The position numbers and the translations under genes are program-made. Under the pieces are notes generated by a model that saw only the letters and a list, made by a program, of their open reading frames with translations, was not told the origin of the DNA and made no database searches. A stretch of 33,124 nucleotides of DNA from an uncultured Eubacteriales bacterium (GTDB taxonomy: Bacteria > Bacillota > Clostridia > Christensenellales > Aristaeellaceae), in NCBI GenBank assembly GCA_902781945.1, contig CACZLE010000025.1:1-33124 (forward strand), in the 5' to 3' direction. This document shows, piece after piece, positions 16,014-25,389 of this stretch (position 1 is its first letter; the number at the start of each line of letters is the position of its first letter).

Positions 16014-17789
16014 ATGTACGACATCATCATCATCGGCGCGGGCCATGCCGGGTGCGAAGCCGCCCTGGCCGCGGCCCGCATGGGGCAGGAGACCCTGCTT
16101 TTCACCCTCAATCTGGACGCGGTGGCCCTGATGGCCTGCAATCCCGCCATTGGCGGCACGGGCAAGGGGCACCTGGTGCGGGAGGTGGACGCCCTGGGCG
16201 GCGAAATGGGCCGCGCCATCGATGACACCACCCTGCAAAGCCGTATGCTGAACCGCAGCAAGGGCCCGGCGGTGCATAGTCTTCGCGCCCAGGCGGACAA
16301 GCGGCAGTATCAGAAGCGCATGAAGCGCGCCCTGTTCAGCCAGGAGCACCTGACCGTGCGCCAGGGCGAGGTGGTCAAAATCGAAACCGTCAATGGCCGC
16401 GTCACCGGCGTGGTCACCGCCACCGGCGATCATATTTCCTGCTGGGCCTGCGTGGTATGCACGGGCGTGTATCTCCACGGGCGCATCTATATCGGCGAGG
16501 CCCAATGGGACGGCGGCCCCCAGGGCCTGCTGCCCGCCAACGGCCTCACCGGCAGCCTCATTGACCTGGGCTTTGCCATCCGCCGGTTCAAGACCGGCAC
16601 CCCCGCCCGGGTGGACACCCGCAGCATCGATTTTTCCGTCCTGGAGCCCCAGCCCGGGGACGAGCCGCCCGTGCCCTTCTCCTTCCTGACGGATCACAAA
16701 ATCGAGAACCGCATGGACTGCTACCTGACCTATACCAATCCTCGCACCCACCAGATCATATTGGATAATCTGGACCGGGCCCCCATGTTCAACGGGGCCA
16801 TCACCAGCACCGGCCCGCGCTACTGCCCCAGCATCGAAAGCAAGATCGTGCGCTTCGCGGACAAGGAGCGCCACCAGCTGTTTCTGGAGCCGGAGGGCTA
16901 CAACGACGAGGAATGGTATGTGCAGGGCATGTCCTCCAGTCTGCCCGAGGACGTGCAATGGGCCATGTACCGCACCATTCCCGGCCTGGAGCATTGCATT
17001 TTGACCCGGCTGGCCTACGCCATCGAATACGACTGCATCGACAGCCTGGCCCTGAGCCAGAGCCTGGGGGCTCTGCAGGTGGCGGGGCTTTACCTGGCGG
17101 GACAGGTGAACGGCACCTCGGGCTATGAGGAGGCCGCGGCCCAGGGCATCCTGGCCGGCATCAACGCCGCCCTGTACGTACAGGAAAAGGAGCCCTTTGT
17201 GCTGACCCGGGATCAGGCTTACATCGGCGTGATGGTGGACGACCTGACCACCAAGGGCACCGACGAGCCCTACCGCATGATGACCAGCCGGGCCGAACAC
17301 CGCCTGACCCTGCGCCAGGACAACGCCGACCTGCGGCTCACCGCCCGGGCCCACGCCCTGGGTCTGGCCAGCGACGAGCGCCTGCGCCGCATGGAGCGCA
17401 AGGCCCGGGAGACCGAGGAGATCACGGCCTATCTGAAAGCCGAAAAAAAGGACGCCCTGCTGCGGCATCCCGAAAACACCATCGATCCCCTGCTGCCCGA
17501 TCCCGCGGCCTACACCCCCGGCGCCCGGGAGCAGGCGGAGATCCAGATCAAATACGAAGGCTACCTGCAAAAATCCCAGGCCGCCCTGCGGGAAGCCCGG
17601 GCCATGGAGGAAAAGCTGCTGCCCGCCGACGCCCCCTATATGGAGATCACCGGCCTGCGCATGGAGGCCCGGCAGAAGCTCAGCGCCCAGCGCCCCCGCT
17701 CCATCGGCCAGGCGGGCCGCATCCCCGGGGTCTCCCCCGCGGACGTGGCCGTGCTGCTGGTATGGCTCAAGAAGCAGGATAGTATCTAA
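16014..17789 (+). CDS. mnmG: tRNA uridine-5-carboxymethylaminomethyl modification enzyme MnmG
   Basis: A 591-aa FAD enzyme that with MnmE modifies the wobble uridine (U34) of several tRNAs. The N-terminal dinucleotide fold [20 protein letters not shown] binds FAD, followed by [22 protein letters not shown], a family signature. [13 protein letters not shown] and the [17 protein letters not shown] motif complete the FAD site, and [18 protein letters not shown] marks the helical region. The C-terminal helical domain is slightly short compared with the usual 620-630 aa. It stands alone here rather than beside mnmE, rsmG and parA as in many Firmicutes. Confidence 0.96.
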   Translation: MYDIIIIGAGHAGCEAALAAARMGQETLLFTLNLDAVALMACNPAIGGTGKGHLVREVDALGGEMGRAIDDTTLQSRMLNRSKGPAVHSLRAQADKRQYQKRMKRALFSQEHLTVRQGEVVKIETVNGRVTGVVTATGDHISCWACVVCTGVYLHGRIYIGEAQWDGGPQGLLPANGLTGSLIDLGFAIRRFKTGTPARVDTRSIDFSVLEPQPGDEPPVPFSFLTDHKIENRMDCYLTYTNPRTHQIILDNLDRAPMFNGAITSTGPRYCPSIESKIVRFADKERHQLFLEPEGYNDEEWYVQGMSSSLPEDVQWAMYRTIPGLEHCILTRLAYAIEYDCIDSLALSQSLGALQVAGLYLAGQVNGTSGYEEAAAQGILAGINAALYVQEKEPFVLTRDQAYIGVMVDDLTTKGTDEPYRMMTSRAEHRLTLRQDNADLRLTARAHALGLASDERLRRMERKARETEEITAYLKAEKKDALLRHPENTIDPLLPDPAAYTPGAREQAEIQIKYEGYLQKSQAALREARAMEEKLLPADAPYMEITGLRMEARQKLSAQRPRSIGQAGRIPGVSPADVAVLLVWLKKQDSI

Positions 17790-17844
17790 GGGGTCCGCGC
17801 TTTCTTCTGAGAAGAAAGCTGCAAAGAAGCACCTGGCGAACCTG

Positions 17845-18026
17845 CTTGGAGATGCCTACAAACAATTTGCGCCTGTAATTGGGAATGTCGCCAAGCGAGC
17901 TTTCGGGCAGAAGAAAACTGGCGGCAGCCCGAAAAAATGAGCTTGCTCATTTTTTCGGCCCTACGCCAGTTTTCGCTGTGCGTAAACGCACAGCACGGCC
18001 AGCAAAGCTGGCCTGCCCGGAAGCGG
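17845..18026 (-). repeat. cloverleaf-like palindromic element, copy 2
   Basis: Read on the minus strand, it matches copy 1 (9751-9931) from CCGCTTCCGGGCAG through the CAGGCGCA and ATTGTTTGT tail. The hairpins are GGCCAGC-TTT-GCTGGCC and GCTGTGCG-TTTA-CGCACAGC. The long arm starts GAAAACTGGCG/CGCCAGTTTTC and has a 14-bp apical stem CCGAAAAAATGAGC/GCTCATTTTTTCGG. Compared with copy 1, both sides of the arm stems change together. The outer stem has one mismatch here. Confidence 0.85.
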
Positions 18027-18088
18027 TAACTACACTCCTGTTTCTTATGCAGATAGCTGCTTTTACGGCGTCAAACGCAGGTCTCTTT

Positions 18089-18117
18089 GTTTCTTTCTCT
18101 GACTCAGAGAAAGAAAC
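18089..18117. repeat. 29-nt near-perfect palindrome upstream of the Crp-like gene
   Basis: GTTTCTTTCTCTGA and TCAGAGAAAGAAAC are exact 14-nt arms around a single C (18103). It ends 24 nt before the ATG of the Crp-like regulator. It could be an operator, a leader hairpin, or a member of the intergenic repeat family. Confidence 0.7.
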
Positions 18118-18141
18118 GTACCCCTTCTGCTGGAGGAAAAC

Positions 18142-18774
18142 ATGCTGCACCGCTGCCCCCTGTTCACCGATCTGTCCCCGGAGGATACCCGGGAGGCCCT
18201 GCGCTTTTTCCAGGCGCAGGAGAAGCGCTATGCCCGGGGAGAGCTCCTCAAAAACCCGGTGGAGCCCCTGACCGCCTTCGGGCTGGCCCTGGAAGGCTAT
18301 ATCACCGTCACCATGCAGGATATCGACGGGCGGGAAATGCTGCTGGCCCACGTGGGGCCGGGGCAGACCTTCGGCGAATCCCTGTGCTATCTGCGGGAAA
18401 ACGCCCCCCTGACCATCGCCGCCCAGACCGACGCCCGGGTGCTGTGGCTGCGCTGCGACGGCCTGCGGCAGGCGGCGGAGGGCGATCTGCCCCGGCTGCT
18501 GCAGGCCCGCTTCACCGCCATGCTGGCCCGGCGGACCCTCCGCATGAATGACCGCATCCAGATCCTGTCCCGCGGCAGCATCCGGGAAAAGCTGAACGCT
18601 TTTTTCACCGAGTGCGCCCGGGACGCGGGTAGCCCCAGCTTCGATATCCCCTTTGACCGGGCGGGCATGGCCGCCTATCTGGGGGTGGACCGCAGCGCCC
18701 TGAGCCGCGAGCTTTCCCGCATGCGGCAGGAAGGGCTGATCACATATCAGAAAAACCATTTTGTCCTTTTATAA
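18142..18774 (+). CDS. Crp/Fnr-family transcriptional regulator
   Basis: The 210-aa protein has an N-terminal cyclic-nucleotide-binding-type beta barrel (about 15-120, with GYITVTMQDIDGREMLLAHV and GPGQTFGESLCY) and a C-terminal winged helix (about 150-210, with DRAGMAAYLGVDRSALSRELSRMRQEGL as recognition region, spanning more than one helix). The FGE element of the phosphate cassette is present, but the arginine typical of cAMP binding is not evident, and there is no N-terminal cysteine cluster as in Fnr. The effector is therefore unknown. GGAGG lies 6 nt before the ATG. A palindrome ends 24 nt upstream, leaving room for autoregulation. Confidence 0.88.
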   Translation: MLHRCPLFTDLSPEDTREALRFFQAQEKRYARGELLKNPVEPLTAFGLALEGYITVTMQDIDGREMLLAHVGPGQTFGESLCYLRENAPLTIAAQTDARVLWLRCDGLRQAAEGDLPRLLQARFTAMLARRTLRMNDRIQILSRGSIREKLNAFFTECARDAGSPSFDIPFDRAGMAAYLGVDRSALSRELSRMRQEGLITYQKNHFVLL

Positions 18775-18837
18775 TTTGAAAAGGATACGCGCTTTCTGAG
18801 CAAAGACTTTTGGCATGTTTTCAGCGGAAAGCGAGCC

Positions 18838-18866
18838 GGAAGGCTCCGGGTACGGAGCCTCCTTTT
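18838..18866 (+). terminator. terminator of the Crp-like gene
   Basis: AGGCTCC and GGAGCCT form a 7-bp stem extended by GG/CC beyond one mismatch, with loop GGGTAC, followed by CTTTTC. It lies just past the converging Sel1-repeat gene, whose stop is at 18869, and may also end that transcript. Confidence 0.6.
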
Positions 18867-18868
18867 CA

Positions 18869-21490
18869 TTACTGTCCCAGTTTTTTCTTTGCGTTTGCGT
18901 TTCCAGCGGCTGCGGCCTTTTCATACCAGGAGCGGGCGGTGGAGGCGCTTTTTTTGACGCCTATGCCGTTTTCGTAAAGCTGGCCCAGGTTATACATGGC
19001 CGTGGCGTTGCCGCTTTCGGCGGCCTTGGTGATCCACCTGACGGCTTCGCTTGTATTCTTGGAGGTGCCGCGACCATTGAGATAGCAGACGCCCAGGTTG
19101 CCCATGGAGCTCACGTTGCCCAGCTCGGCGGATTGCTTGTAGAGGGCAAAGGCCTTTGGGAGATCCTGGGCCACGCTGCCGCGGCCATAATTGTAGATAT
19201 CCGCCGCGTTGCCCATGGCGATGATGTTGCCCTCGTCCGCGGCTTTCAGGTACCAGCGGAGGGCCTCGGCGTAATCCTGTTCAATGATCTCACCGCGGTA
19301 GTAGTAATTGCCCACCTGGAGCATCAGATCGTCGTCGCCCTCCTCGGCGGCGGCAGCGTACCAGCGGACGGCCTCCGCGTAATTCTGTTCCACGCCCAGG
19401 CCGCTATAATAGGCGTCGGCCACATAGATATAGGCCCGCGGGTCGCCCTCGTCCTCCGCCAGGGTGCGGAACCAGGCGAAGGCTTCCCCGTAATCCTGCT
19501 CCACGCCCACGCCGTGCCAGAAGCACCAGCCCAGGATATAGGCCGCGTCCAGATCGCCCAGGGCAGCGGCATCCAGCAGGTTTTCCAGGCCCAGCAGTTC
19601 CATCATCATTTCCGGCTGCCCGGCGTCAATGTCGATATCCAAAAGGCTGATCAGATCGCTGGGGCGGTTATCCTCCGGCACTTTGGCGGGCGCAGCGGCG
19701 ATGGGCGCGTTCCAGGCCGGGATATCCTGCTCTGCCTCCGGCTGTTCTTCAATCATTTCCTGGGTATAGCCGGCTTCCTCAGCCCGGCTGTACCACTTGT
19801 CCGCCTTGGCATCGTCCTGCTTGACGCCCAGGCCGTTCCGGTACATCTCGCCCAGCATATACATGGCCCTGCCGTCGCCTTCATCGGCGGCCAGCAGATA
19901 CCAGGTGAGGGCCTGGCCGTAATCCTGGGCCGTGCCCTGGCCGTAGAAGCAGGCGTCGCCCACCCAGATATAAGCCGCGGGGTCGCCCTCCTCCGCCAGG
20001 CGCAGGAACCACGCAAAGGACTCGGCGTCGTCCCGGCCCACGCCCACGCCGTAATGGTAGCACCAGCCCAGGATATACACCGCGTCCAGGTCGCCCAGGG
20101 CGGCGGCCTCCAGCAGGTTTTCCAGGCCCAGCAATTCCATCATCTCTGCCGGGCGTCCCCGATCCATATCGACATCGCCCAGTTCAGCGTACCCCTCGTC
20201 CAGGCCGCTGTAACCGGCTTCCTCCGCCCGGTCCTGCCAGCGCTCCGCCTTGGTGTCGTCCTGCCAAACGCCCTGGCCCTCCCGGTACATCTGGGCCAGC
20301 ATGGCCATGGCGCGCCCATCGCCCTCCTCGGCTGCCAGCATGTACCAGCGCAGGGCCTCGCCGTAATCCTGTTCCACCCCCAGGCCGCTGTAATAGGCGT
20401 CCGCCGCGTAGATGTAGGCCCGGGGATCGTCTTCCTCCGCCGCCAGGGTATAGAACCAGGCGAAGGCTTCCTCAAAATTCTGGTCCACGCCCACGCCGTA
20501 CCAATAGCACCAGCCCAGGATGTAGGCGGCGTCCAGATCGCCCAGGGCGGCGGCTTCCAGCAGGTTTTCCAGTCCCAGCAGGGCCATCATCTCTCCCGGG
20601 CGTCCCGCGTCGATCTCCACGCTGGGCCTGGCCGCAGGCTTGGACACGGGCTTGGCCGTGGGGGCAGCCGTGGGCGCGGCAGTGGGCGCCGCCGTGACGA
20701 CAGGCCTGTTTTCCGTGTAGTTCCGGTTATACTCCTCGGCTTTTCCCTTGTTGATATTGGCCACGAATTTCTGAATCCAATTCTTGCCTTCGGTCACATT
20801 CTGGGCGGTGCCCAGGCCGTTGACGAACATATAGGCCACGTCATACATGGCGATGGTCACGCCCGCGTCCGCCGCGGCGTACCACCAGTAAGCCGCCAGG
20901 GCGTCGTTCTTCTCTGTCCCCGTGCCGTTAAAATACATGTATGCCACGTCGCACATGGCGGCGGGGTTGCCGCCGTTGGCCTGGGCCAGCACGGAATCGA
21001 AGCAGTATGCCGAGGGGACCTCCCAATCGAAGTAAAACAGGGCGCGCTCAGGGCCCGCGCCGCACTGCGTCCCTTGCAGAAAATACTCCCGGGCCCTGGA
21101 GGCGCTCTTTTCAGCGCCGCTGGTTCCCCTGGCAGTAATATACCCCATATAGAAAACCGCGTAGGGATCACCACCCTGGGCGGCTTTCTTGGTCCACTTC
21201 AGGGCTTCCTGATGGTTCTGCTCCACACCCCTGCCGTAATAAAACATGGTGCCGATCCAATTCATGCAGCTGGGGTCGCCGGCTTCCGCGCCCTTGTACC
21301 ACCAATAGGCGGCCAGGTTATAATCCTGCGCCACCCCTTCGCCATAATAGTATGCGCTTGCCAGGTCATCCATAGCCCGGAGATCCCCGGCCTCGGCTGC
21401 CGCCGTCAGAGCGGCAATATCCGCCGCATATGCAGGCATCAACCCTGCGCACAGCATCAGACACAAAATCAGCGAAATGATCCTTTTCAT
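18869..21490 (-). CDS. secreted Sel1-like repeat protein
   Basis: The 873-aa protein begins with a signal peptide (about 1-21, cut after AYA) and then consists almost wholly of Sel1-like repeats of about 36 residues. Typical units read as A-x-WY-x-x-A-A-x-x-G-x-x-x-A-x-x-x-L-G-x-x-Y-x-x-G-x-G-V. These alpha-solenoids bind proteins and act as scaffolds. A linker with repeated TAAP and TAKP (about residues 264-284) separates an N-terminal solenoid from a large block repeated three times (starting near 295, 445 and 625), each opening with [21 protein letters not shown]. The ATG at 21490 follows AGGAG by 7 nt; the frame is open further upstream but only through the promoter. The partner is unknown. 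Confidence 0.9.
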   Translation of the reverse strand: MKRIISLILCLMLCAGLMPAYAADIAALTAAAEAGDLRAMDDLASAYYYGEGVAQDYNLAAYWWYKGAEAGDPSCMNWIGTMFYYGRGVEQNHQEALKWTKKAAQGGDPYAVFYMGYITARGTSGAEKSASRAREYFLQGTQCGAGPERALFYFDWEVPSAYCFDSVLAQANGGNPAAMCDVAYMYFNGTGTEKNDALAAYWWYAAADAGVTIAMYDVAYMFVNGLGTAQNVTEGKNWIQKFVANINKGKAEEYNRNYTENRPVVTAAPTAAPTAAPTAKPVSKPAARPSVEIDAGRPGEMMALLGLENLLEAAALGDLDAAYILGWCYWYGVGVDQNFEEAFAWFYTLAAEEDDPRAYIYAADAYYSGLGVEQDYGEALRWYMLAAEEGDGRAMAMLAQMYREGQGVWQDDTKAERWQDRAEEAGYSGLDEGYAELGDVDMDRGRPAEMMELLGLENLLEAAALGDLDAVYILGWCYHYGVGVGRDDAESFAWFLRLAEEGDPAAYIWVGDACFYGQGTAQDYGQALTWYLLAADEGDGRAMYMLGEMYRNGLGVKQDDAKADKWYSRAEEAGYTQEMIEEQPEAEQDIPAWNAPIAAAPAKVPEDNRPSDLISLLDIDIDAGQPEMMMELLGLENLLDAAALGDLDAAYILGWCFWHGVGVEQDYGEAFAWFRTLAEDEGDPRAYIYVADAYYSGLGVEQNYAEAVRWYAAAAEEGDDDLMLQVGNYYYRGEIIEQDYAEALRWYLKAADEGNIIAMGNAADIYNYGRGSVAQDLPKAFALYKQSAELGNVSSMGNLGVCYLNGRGTSKNTSEAVRWITKAAESGNATAMYNLGQLYENGIGVKKSASTARSWYEKAAAAGNANAKKKLGQ

Positions 21491-21548
21491 GGCCGTTCTC
21501 CTTTTTCTATTGTCAACGCAGGTAAAATGAGCTTCAATATTTATTCTC

Positions 21549-21577
21549 AATATAGCATTCCCTATACATCCTGTCAA
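21549..21577 (-). promoter_or_regulatory. promoter of the Sel1-repeat gene
   Basis: On the minus strand TTGACA (21572-21577) and TATATT (21549-21554) are spaced by 17 nt. The predicted leader is about 50 nt. Confidence 0.85.
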
Positions 21578-21607
21578 TGCTCATTTGTTGCGAAGATCAA
21601 CAAAGCG

Positions 21608-21637
21608 TTGCAAAGAGCCGCAAGGATCATGTATAAT
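21608..21637 (+). promoter_or_regulatory. promoter of the hexapeptide acetyltransferase
   Basis: TTGCAA (21608-21613), an 18-nt spacer and TATAAT (21632-21637) lie 28 nt before the ATG. It diverges from the Sel1-gene promoter with about 30 nt between the two -35 boxes. Confidence 0.75.
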
Positions 21638-21664
21638 ACAAAAAAACGCAGGAGGACTTTCCCC

Positions 21665-22300
21665 ATGACACAGGATGAACGCATGGCAAAGGGCTACCTT
21701 TGGTATGATACCGGCGCTTACTTTGAGGAGCAGGCCCGGGCCAAGGATCTGATGTATGAATTCAACCATTCCCGTCCCTCCGAGGAGGAAAAGCGCCGGG
21801 AGCTGCAAAAGCAGATGTTCGGCAGCATCGGCGATCACTGCATCATCCAGCAGCCCGTCACCATCATGCGCGGCAAAACCGTGCGTATCGGCGACTACTG
21901 CTATTTCAACAGCAACACCTTCTTTGTGGACGATTACGATATCACCATCGGCGATTGGGTGCTCTTTGGCCCCAATGTGACCATCGCCACCACGGGCCAT
22001 CCCATCGATCCGGAGCTGCGCGCCACTGGGGCCATGTATTCCTTCCCCGTGCGCATCGGCAATGGCGTTTGGATCGGCAGCAACACGGTGATCATGCCCG
22101 GCGTCACCATCGGCGATAACGCCGTCATCGGCGCGGGCAGCGTGGTGACCAAGGACATTCCCGCAAACGTGGTGGCCTTCGGCAATCCCTGTCATGTGCA
22201 CCGCCCCATCACCGAGCGGGACAAGAAATATTACTACCATGACCGCTGCGTCGATGAGATGGAGGGCATGGTGATGCGGACGGAGATCTTTGACGAATAA
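21665..22300 (+). CDS. maltose/galactoside-type O-acetyltransferase (hexapeptide repeat)
   Basis: The 211-aa protein belongs to the left-handed beta-helix acyltransferases related to Maa and LacA, which acetylate sugar hydroxyls with acetyl-CoA in the cytoplasm. It has the N-terminal Mac helix segment ([11 protein letters not shown] ... [11 protein letters not shown]), hexapeptide strands ([27 protein letters not shown]), the catalytic histidine in [11 protein letters not shown], and the coil [20 protein letters not shown] with [20 protein letters not shown]. Length is slightly above the usual 185-200 aa because of a C-terminal extension ([13 protein letters not shown]). AGGAGG lies 9 nt before the ATG. 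The true substrate cannot be told from sequence. Confidence 0.92.
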   Translation: MTQDERMAKGYLWYDTGAYFEEQARAKDLMYEFNHSRPSEEEKRRELQKQMFGSIGDHCIIQQPVTIMRGKTVRIGDYCYFNSNTFFVDDYDITIGDWVLFGPNVTIATTGHPIDPELRATGAMYSFPVRIGNGVWIGSNTVIMPGVTIGDNAVIGAGSVVTKDIPANVVAFGNPCHVHRPITERDKKYYYHDRCVDEMEGMVMRTEIFDE

Positions 22301-22332
22301 GGAAAAAACGCGCTGTTTTCAAGGTTGGAAGC

Positions 22333-22391
22333 TGCCTGGGAAGGGGGACGCGCTTTCTGGAGAAAGTCGTAACCCTTCCCAGGCAATTTTT
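22333..22391 (+). terminator. terminator of the acetyltransferase gene
   Basis: TGCCTGGGAAGGG (22333-22345) pairs perfectly over 13 bp with CCCTTCCCAGGCA (22373-22385), followed by ATTTTTG. The loop holds a smaller hairpin, CTTTCTGGAGAAAG. Confidence 0.85.
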
Positions 22392-22410
22392 GTTTGCAAT
22401 CTATTTGGAA

Positions 22411-22444
22411 ACTAAAAAAGCCCTCCCGAAGGAAGGCTTAAAAA
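22411..22444 (-). terminator. terminator of the DUF362 gene
   Basis: On the minus strand AAGCCTTCC pairs with GGAGGGCTT (one G-T pair) around a short TTCG-type loop and is followed by a run of T. It begins a few bases after the DUF362 stop. Confidence 0.85.
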
Positions 22445-22448
22445 GGCA

Positions 22449-23516
22449 TTATTCCTGCTGCGCGGCGGCCATGGCCTCCAGGCGGCGCTTGGTGACGATG
22501 GGCAGCTCCACGAAGGGCTTTACGCCTTTCACGGCGTCGCCGGGCTGGATGCGGGCGTCGTTATTGTCGGTATCCAGCAGCAGGTAGCGGTCATTGCCCA
22601 TGCCCAGCTCCTTCATGTAGGAAAGCTGGCGCAGGCCGTGACGGGTGAGGATGCGCTCCCGCAGGGCGGCGCCGTCCTTTTCATCCAGGGCGAACACCAG
22701 ATCGACGCAGGCCTGGTCCAGGGCCAGGATATCGGTGGAGGCCAGGATGCCCACATTGGGGGTCACGACCTTCTCCGCCAGGCAGCCCGCGCAGTCGCAG
22801 TCCACGCTCATGTTGCGCATGACGTTCACGTAGGTTACCTGCTTGCCGAAATGATCGATGGTGGCTTTGGTGGATTCGGCGATGCGCTCCATCAGCTCTT
22901 CCTCGGCGATGGTCCACATGTCCTCCTCGCCGCCCTTGCCCGCCAGGCGGGAATGGATGGCAGCCTTGCCGATGCGGCCATCCGCGCAGCCGATGCCGAT
23001 GTTTTTGTTGCTGCCGCCGAAGCCGCCCATGGTGTGGCCCTTGAAGTGGGTCAATACCAGCAGGCTGTCGTAATCGGGCAGGGTTTTGCCCACGGTCATG
23101 TGGTCAAACCACTTGCCGCCCTTCACGGGCAGCTCGGTGGTGCCGGTGCTGTCGGTGATGTCCACGGGGCAGAAGGTCCAGCCGTTCACCTCCAGGGTTT
23201 CCCGGTGCAGCTCGGTGGTGTAGCGGTCGCCCTCATAATAGGTGTTGGTCTCCACGATATGGGCGTCAGGATAATCGGTTTTCACCAGGTTCTCCACCCA
23301 CTCGTGGGGGATGATGTTGGGGCCGTACTTTTCGCCGGTGTGCAGCTTGATGGCCACCTTGCCGCGGATGTTGGCGTTTACCCGCTCCACCATCTTTTTG
23401 AGGCCTTCCGCGCTCAGATCCCGGGTGAAATAAACAATGCTCTCATTGCCCGTGCGCTGATCATAGGGGATATACTGATCGCCGCCGGTGCCGGGTACTT
23501 TTTCAAAATCGCTCAT
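22449..23516 (-). CDS. DUF362 domain protein
   Basis: This 355-aa protein matches the DUF362 family, often annotated as an iron-sulfur or ferredoxin-associated protein of unknown function. Visible family traits are VAIKLHTGEKYGPN, LTHFKGHTMGGFGGSNKN, the following GIGCADGRIGK segment, and a cysteine cluster CDCAGC (near residue 240) suited to binding a metal or iron-sulfur centre. There is no classical 4Fe-4S ferredoxin tail of the kind found in longer members. AGGAGG lies 12 nt before the ATG. It has its own promoter 32 nt upstream, but the MATE-ATPase gene ahead of it has no visible terminator, so read-through is possible. Confidence 0.85.
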   Translation of the reverse strand: MSDFEKVPGTGGDQYIPYDQRTGNESIVYFTRDLSAEGLKKMVERVNANIRGKVAIKLHTGEKYGPNIIPHEWVENLVKTDYPDAHIVETNTYYEGDRYTTELHRETLEVNGWTFCPVDITDSTGTTELPVKGGKWFDHMTVGKTLPDYDSLLVLTHFKGHTMGGFGGSNKNIGIGCADGRIGKAAIHSRLAGKGGEEDMWTIAEEELMERIAESTKATIDHFGKQVTYVNVMRNMSVDCDCAGCLAEKVVTPNVGILASTDILALDQACVDLVFALDEKDGAALRERILTRHGLRQLSYMKELGMGNDRYLLLDTDNNDARIQPGDAVKGVKPFVELPIVTKRRLEAMAAAQQE

Positions 23517-23548
23517 GGAAATGCAGCCTCCTTTTTTATAATGAAATA

Positions 23549-23578
23549 ATTATATCAAAAACATTGGGGATCGCGCAA
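23549..23578 (-). promoter_or_regulatory. promoter of the DUF362 gene
   Basis: The minus strand shows TTGCGC (23573-23578), an 18-nt spacer and TATAAT (23549-23554), upstream of a strong AAGGAGG site. Confidence 0.7.
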
Positions 23579-23583
23579 TCTTT

Positions 23584-25326
23584 TTATTCGGCGTTGAGTT
23601 TCAGCGCCAGGTTGTTCAGGTTCAGGGAATAGGTGTAGCTGGCCTCCCGGGCCATGGCCCGCACCAGGCGGATGCCCAGGGCGTCCTGATCGCCCTCCAG
23701 CACATAGTGCACCGGGTCAAAAGCGCCGCAGTCATCCCGGAAGCGCAGCACCCAGTCGTTCTTTTTATGCAGGATGCGCACGGACAGATGATGCTTTTTG
23801 CCGTCCTGGCTGAAACCGTGCTGGATGGTGTTGCTGGCCATCTCCTCGATGCACAGGGCGATGTGGCTGCTGACCTTGGGGCTCTGGCCATGCCGGAGGC
23901 AGAACCGCCGGGCCTTTTCGGACACGGCGGCCACTTCCTCCATGGTGTAGATGTCGGCTTCCAGCAGGTTTTCCGGGGTCACGCCGAAATCCGGCTTCAG
24001 CAGCAGATACGCGCCGTCTTTCCAGGGTGCCTTTTTTGTTTTGACGTATACCAGCAGGCCGATGCATACCACCGTCAGGATCTCGCCCAGCGGGAAATAC
24101 AGCCAGGCGCCGGTGGTGCCCATGGTCAGGCCGAAGATCAGCGCCACGACGGTGGGCAGGATGGCGCCCTCCACCAGGGAAAGGATCTCCGTCAGCCCCA
24201 CGCGGCCCGTGGCCTGATAGGCGTTTTTCAGGGCGTTGTTGATGCAGCAGGCGATCAGGCCCCCGGCGTACATCCGCAGGCCCAGGATGGCCATCTCCCG
24301 GGCCGCGCCTTCCTCCGAGATGAACAGCCCCGCGAACAGGGGCGCGCCCACCACCAGCACCGCGCCCATGGCCAGGCCCAGCACCACCGCGTAGCGGAAC
24401 AGCAGCGCCATCAGTTCCTTGAGGGAGCTGCGGTCCTCTTCATTGAAGAAAATGCCGGAAAGGGTCAGGGATACGCCGCCCACGCCGGTATTGATGCAGC
24501 AGGCCGCGTTGCCGATGGAGCTGATCACGGCGAAGGCCGCCATGGCCGTTTCGCCGTTGATGCCCTTGAGCAGCCGGTTCATGGCGAACACCAGCACCAC
24601 CGAGGAGGCCATGCCGAACACCGCCGGAACGCCGCTCTTGAACAATTCGGCGATCTTGGCCCGGGTGATCAGCCTGCGGGAGAAGCGGAACACGCACTTG
24701 CGGGACAGGAAGTAGAACAGCGAAATGATCAGGGCGATATAATAGCTGAGGGAGGAGGCCAGGCCCATGCCGAACATGCCGCCGTGGAACACCAGCACGT
24801 TCAGCAGGTCCAGCGCCACGTCCGCCACCGTCATGCTCAGCACGGCGGCGATCAGCAGACCGCTCTGGCCCGCCATTTGCAGGAAGGGCACCAGCACCAG
24901 CGCGCCCATGCTGGCGGGAGCGCCCAGGATGAAGCCCGCCATGTAATCCTTGGTCTGGACATAGAGCTCGCCCTCGCTGCCCGCGCCCATGGCCGTGGCG
25001 ATGGGAGAGCGCAGCAGCAGCACCAGCACCATGAACGCCAGGCTGAAGCCCGCGGTCAGGGCGATGGCCGCGGAATAGCCCGCGTTGGTCTCCTCCTGGG
25101 AGCCGCGGCCCAGGGAGCGGCTGCACACCACCTGCACGCCCGCGCCCAGCATGGTGCCCAGGGCACCGATGACCAGCAGCACGGGATTGGCCGCGCTGTA
25201 GGCCGCCAGGGACTGCACGCCCAGGAACCGGCCAATCATGATGTTGTCAATGAGCAGACAAAGGGAAACGGTCAGCGCGGAAAAAATCTGGGCCGTCAGC
25301 ATTTGACGGACAAGTTTGCGGATCAT
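23584..25326 (-). CDS. MATE transporter fused to an RsbW/GHKL-type ATPase domain
   Basis: A 580-aa protein with a 12-helix MATE exporter core (about 1-440) and a C-terminal cytoplasmic domain (about 460-580) of the HATPase_c family seen in RsbW and SpoIIAB. The ATPase motifs look intact: N box ALCIEEMASNTIQHGF (490-505, with E and N), G1 box RDDCGAFDP (530-538), and G2-like GIRLVRAMA (551-560). Known relatives phosphorylate or sequester protein partners, so the domain may sense or gate the exporter; this is inference. The ATG at 25326 follows GGAGG by 5 nt; the longer frame upstream runs through the promoter. The related protein at 983-3229 has a degenerate version of the same tail. Confidence 0.87.
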   Translation of the reverse strand: MIRKLVRQMLTAQIFSALTVSLCLLIDNIMIGRFLGVQSLAAYSAANPVLLVIGALGTMLGAGVQVVCSRSLGRGSQEETNAGYSAAIALTAGFSLAFMVLVLLLRSPIATAMGAGSEGELYVQTKDYMAGFILGAPASMGALVLVPFLQMAGQSGLLIAAVLSMTVADVALDLLNVLVFHGGMFGMGLASSLSYYIALIISLFYFLSRKCVFRFSRRLITRAKIAELFKSGVPAVFGMASSVVLVFAMNRLLKGINGETAMAAFAVISSIGNAACCINTGVGGVSLTLSGIFFNEEDRSSLKELMALLFRYAVVLGLAMGAVLVVGAPLFAGLFISEEGAAREMAILGLRMYAGGLIACCINNALKNAYQATGRVGLTEILSLVEGAILPTVVALIFGLTMGTTGAWLYFPLGEILTVVCIGLLVYVKTKKAPWKDGAYLLLKPDFGVTPENLLEADIYTMEEVAAVSEKARRFCLRHGQSPKVSSHIALCIEEMASNTIQHGFSQDGKKHHLSVRILHKKNDWVLRFRDDCGAFDPVHYVLEGDQDALGIRLVRAMAREASYTYSLNLNNLALKLNAE

Positions 25327-25360
25327 AATGCCCTCCTGTGAAAAAAAAAGTCCGTCTATC

Positions 25361-25389
25361 ATTATAATAGGATACAGCGCAAAAAACAA
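25361..25389 (-). promoter_or_regulatory. promoter of the MATE-ATPase gene
   Basis: On the minus strand TTGTTT (25384-25389), a 17-nt spacer and TATAAT (25361-25366) lie 35 nt upstream of the chosen start. Confidence 0.7.

Larger units (their letters stand above)
17790..18141. other. gene-free region with palindromes between mnmG and the Crp-like gene
   Basis: No gene is supported. It contains a hairpin GCTTTCTTC-TGA-GAAGAAAGC (17799-17819) right after mnmG, the inverted cloverleaf-like element copy 2 (17845-18026), and a 29-nt palindrome (18089-18117) just before the Crp-like gene. I did not find a convincing promoter for that gene inside the gap. Confidence 0.7.

Noticed and set aside
15981..17570. 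529-codon minus-strand frame opposite mnmG
   Set aside because: mnmG on the plus strand is unmistakable and full length; this frame has no recognisable domain.
18815..22300. 1161-codon open frame on the plus strand
   Set aside because: Most of it is antisense to the Sel1-repeat gene, which has a signal peptide, promoter and ribosome binding site. Only the last 212 codons (from 21665) are real, as the hexapeptide acetyltransferase.
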